Shown here: in pieces, positions 5,186 through 6,310 of the stretch
Layout of the letters: each line of letters opens with the position of its first letter
Position numbering within the stretch: position 1 is the stretch's first letter
Assembly (NCBI GenBank): GCA_002497905.1
Contig: DAFJ01000031.1
Span: forward strand, 1-6,310
Length of the DNA stretch: 6,310 nucleotides
From: Euryarchaeota archaeon UBA251
GTDB lineage: Archaea; Thermoplasmatota; Poseidoniia; Poseidoniales; Thalassarchaeaceae
Direction: 5' to 3'
Made by a program: the position numbers and the translations under genes
Notes under the pieces: model-generated
Seen by the model: the letters and a program-made list of their open reading frames with translations, nothing else
Told to the model about the DNA's origin: nothing
Database searches by the model: none

Positions 5186-5980
5186 ATGGCGAAGGGAAGT
5201 AAAGAAAACATCGTTCGTACATTCATCAACCGGAATGTTGAGCGTCATTTGGTCAAGGAGTTCCTACTACATGAGACTCAAGATGCCGGTTTTGGAGGCC
5301 TTACTTTCAAGAGGACCCCTGAAGGCGAGATGATTGTTCTCGAAGCAGAAAACGTAGGCCGAGTTATCGGAACTCGTGGGCGTATCATCAATGAACTCAC
5401 CCGCCGCTTGGAGCAGGACTTCAACTTGCATCAGCCTAAGCTTGAGGTTGGAGAATGCGAGAAGCCTGCTCTAAATGCTCAGATTATGGCGAGTCGCCTT
5501 GCTTCCTCACTTGAGCGGGGGTGGTTCTTCCGACGTGCTGGAAACAGCACTGCCATGAACATCATGAATGAAGGTGCACGTGGTTGTCTGATCGTTCTTT
5601 CTGGAAAGGTCAGTGGTGCTCGTAACCGTACCCAGAAGTTCCAAGCAGGCCACATCAAGTTCTGTGGGGAGACCGCTCTTTCCACTATGGACGTCGGCTA
5701 TGCCGTTGCTGTCAAGAAACTCGGAACTATTGGTTGCACTGTCGCAATCATGCGCCCGGGCACACGTTTGCCTAACGAACTAATCATCAAGAGTCGAGAG
5801 GAAGTTGGTCTTGAGCCCCTTCCTCATGACTATGAGATTACTGAGTCCCGTGTAGGACCAGTTAGTGAAGACGAAGACGAAGACGCTGTTCCAGATATGT
5901 CCGAAGACGAGATGGTGGAGGCCAGCGTCCAAGCTATTGCAGAGTTTGAAGCCGAGATGACCGGCGGAGAGGAGGAGTGA
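5186..5980 (+). CDS. rps3: Small-subunit ribosomal protein uS3 (S3p) with acidic C-terminal tail
   Basis: uS3 (264 residues) lies at the mRNA entry of the small subunit and helps unwind mRNA. The N-terminal part contains a type II KH domain with the GxxG loop GTRG (62-65) in VGRVIGTRGRIINELTRRLEQDF. The C-terminal domain shows NAQIMASRLASSLERGWFFRRA, GCLIVLSGKVSGARNRTQKFQAGHIKFCGE and KLGTIGCTVAIMRPG, typical of archaeal/eukaryotic uS3. The core ends near residue 210, the usual archaeal length. A strongly acidic tail follows (227-264: SEDEDEDAVPDMSEDEM... ending GGEEE), partly encoded by three tandem GAAGAC hexamers. Its 3' end supplies the GGAGG for uL29, only 4 bases downstream. Confidence 0.97.
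   Translation: MAKGSKENIVRTFINRNVERHLVKEFLLHETQDAGFGGLTFKRTPEGEMIVLEAENVGRVIGTRGRIINELTRRLEQDFNLHQPKLEVGECEKPALNAQIMASRLASSLERGWFFRRAGNSTAMNIMNEGARGCLIVLSGKVSGARNRTQKFQAGHIKFCGETALSTMDVGYAVAVKKLGTIGCTVAIMRPGTRLPNELIIKSREEVGLEPLPHDYEITESRVGPVSEDEDEDAVPDMSEDEMVEASVQAIAEFEAEMTGGEEE
5867..5884 (+). repeat. Three tandem GAAGAC hexamers in the uS3 tail
   Basis: GAAGAC repeats three times without error and encodes Glu-Asp three times. A fourth, separate GAAGAC with a Ser before it occurs near 5903. A short tandem repeat of this kind can expand or shrink by slippage without changing frame. Confidence 0.85.
5971..5975 (+). promoter_or_regulatory. Ribosome binding site of uL29 inside the uS3 end
   Basis: GGAGG encodes part of the terminal Glu run of uS3 and lies 9 bases before the uL29 ATG at 5985. 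The uS3 TGA sits between them. Confidence 0.75.
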
Positions 5981-5984
5981 TTAC

Positions 5985-6185
5985 ATGACTCATCTCAAGG
6001 CCCGTGAAATCGACGAGATGAGCGATGAGGCTCGCGAGAAGCGTCTCATCGAACTCCGAGAGGAGCTCTTGCAGCTAAGGGCTCAGAAGTCCCTTGGTGG
6101 ATCAGTACAGAACTCAGGTGAATTCAAGCAGACTCGGAGGAGTATCGCCCGTTTGCTCACCAAGATGAACGAGAAGAAGGAGTAG
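5985..6185 (+). CDS. rpl29: Large-subunit ribosomal protein uL29 (L29p/L35e)
   Basis: uL29 (66 residues) is a two-helix protein near the tunnel exit, beside uL23. The sequence LKAREIDEMSDEAREKRLIELREELLQLRAQKSLGG, then a short linker, then FKQTRRSIARLLTKMNEKK fits the antiparallel helical hairpin and the usual length. The order uS3-uL29-aIF1 is the common euryarchaeal arrangement. It is the only gene in the cluster to end in TAG (6183-6185), and its last codons carry the aIF1 ribosome binding site. Confidence 0.95.
   Translation: MTHLKAREIDEMSDEAREKRLIELREELLQLRAQKSLGGSVQNSGEFKQTRRSIARLLTKMNEKKE
6178..6182 (+). promoter_or_regulatory. Ribosome binding site of aIF1
   Basis: AGGAG inside the last uL29 codons lies 9 bases before the ATG at 6192 and is followed directly by the uL29 TAG stop. 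Confidence 0.65.
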
Positions 6186-6191
6186 GAACGA

Positions 6192-6310
6192 ATGGCAAGC
6201 ATCTGTAATCTGTGCGGCCTACCCGATGAATTGTGCATTTGCCAGGAAATCGCGAAGGAGCAACAGAAAGCAATCATTCGCACAGATAGAAGGAGGTATG
6301 GAAAGATGGT
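6192..6310 (+). CDS. sui1: Translation initiation factor aIF1 (SUI1 family), 5' part (cut by window edge)
   Basis: Thirty-nine complete codons are visible before the window ends. The translation MASICNLCGLPDELCICQEIAKEQQKAII...RRRYGKM matches the N-terminus of archaeal SUI1/aIF1, including the Cys pattern CNLC...CIC (C5, C8, C15, C17), a putative zinc-binding knuckle, the EIAKE helix, and the start of the SUI1 domain with the R-R-Y-GK motif. aIF1 binds the small subunit near the P site and promotes correct start-codon selection. Its place straight after uL29 is the usual one in euryarchaea, where RNase P protein Rpp29 and uS17 often follow, outside this window. The remaining SUI1 domain cannot be judged. 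Confidence 0.9.
   Translation, partial: MASICNLCGLPDELCICQEIAKEQQKAIIRTDRRRYGKM
6292..6308 (+). promoter_or_regulatory. Internal SD-like site and in-frame ATG within aIF1
   Basis: GGAGGT (6292-6297), encoded by consecutive AGG Arg codons, lies 8 bases before an ATG (6306-6308) that is in frame with aIF1 (Met39). It could in principle start a form without the Cys-rich N-terminus. It may equally be a by-product of the conserved Arg run. Confidence 0.25.

Overview
The window is a conserved archaeal ribosomal-protein cluster with one divergent DNA-repair helicase gene at its left edge. All the ribosomal proteins are of the archaeal/eukaryotic type. The order is uL3, uL4, uL23, uL2, uS19, uL22, uS3, uL29, aIF1 (SUI1), without uS10 at the head or uL16 after uS3, which is the archaeal version of the S10/spc region. 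Together with a Hef/FANCM-type helicase, moderate GC and the details of the proteins (uL22 with a central insertion, uS3 with an acidic tail), this suggests a euryarchaeon. A Thermoplasmatota lineage such as marine group II (Poseidoniales) is my best guess, but that placement rests on memory of family features and was not checked by a search.

Layout. Positions 1-794 (minus strand) hold the 5' part, 264 codons, of a superfamily 2 helicase of the Hef/MPH1/FANCM group that runs off the left edge. Positions 795-1098 form a 304-base divergent intergenic region. It holds a candidate TATA element for the ribosomal operon, several small hairpins (one with a UUCG loop), a 10-bp inverted repeat that brackets the helicase Shine-Dalgarno and start, and a second, long-range 10-bp inverted repeat. 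From 1099 to the right edge nine genes lie on the plus strand with gaps of only 3 to 13 bases. The last, aIF1, is cut by the window end.

How the genes work together. uL3, uL4, uL23, uL2, uL22 and uL29 build the large subunit: peptidyl-transferase surroundings, exit tunnel and tunnel rim. uS19 and uS3 belong to the small-subunit head and mRNA entry, and aIF1 acts in start-codon selection. Equimolar output is probably helped by translational coupling. At several junctions the TGA stop of one gene lies inside or beside a near-perfect Shine-Dalgarno (GAGGTGAT) of the next. The helicase is functionally unrelated and only shares the divergent upstream region.

I see no mobile element, CRISPR array, tRNA, rRNA or obvious terminator. 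Nothing here is convincingly a new biological system. The points worth a second look are the regulatory architecture of the divergent region, the stop-in-SD junctions, an altered tip of the uL3 'W-finger', and lineage-type insertions or tails in uL3, uL22 and uS3.
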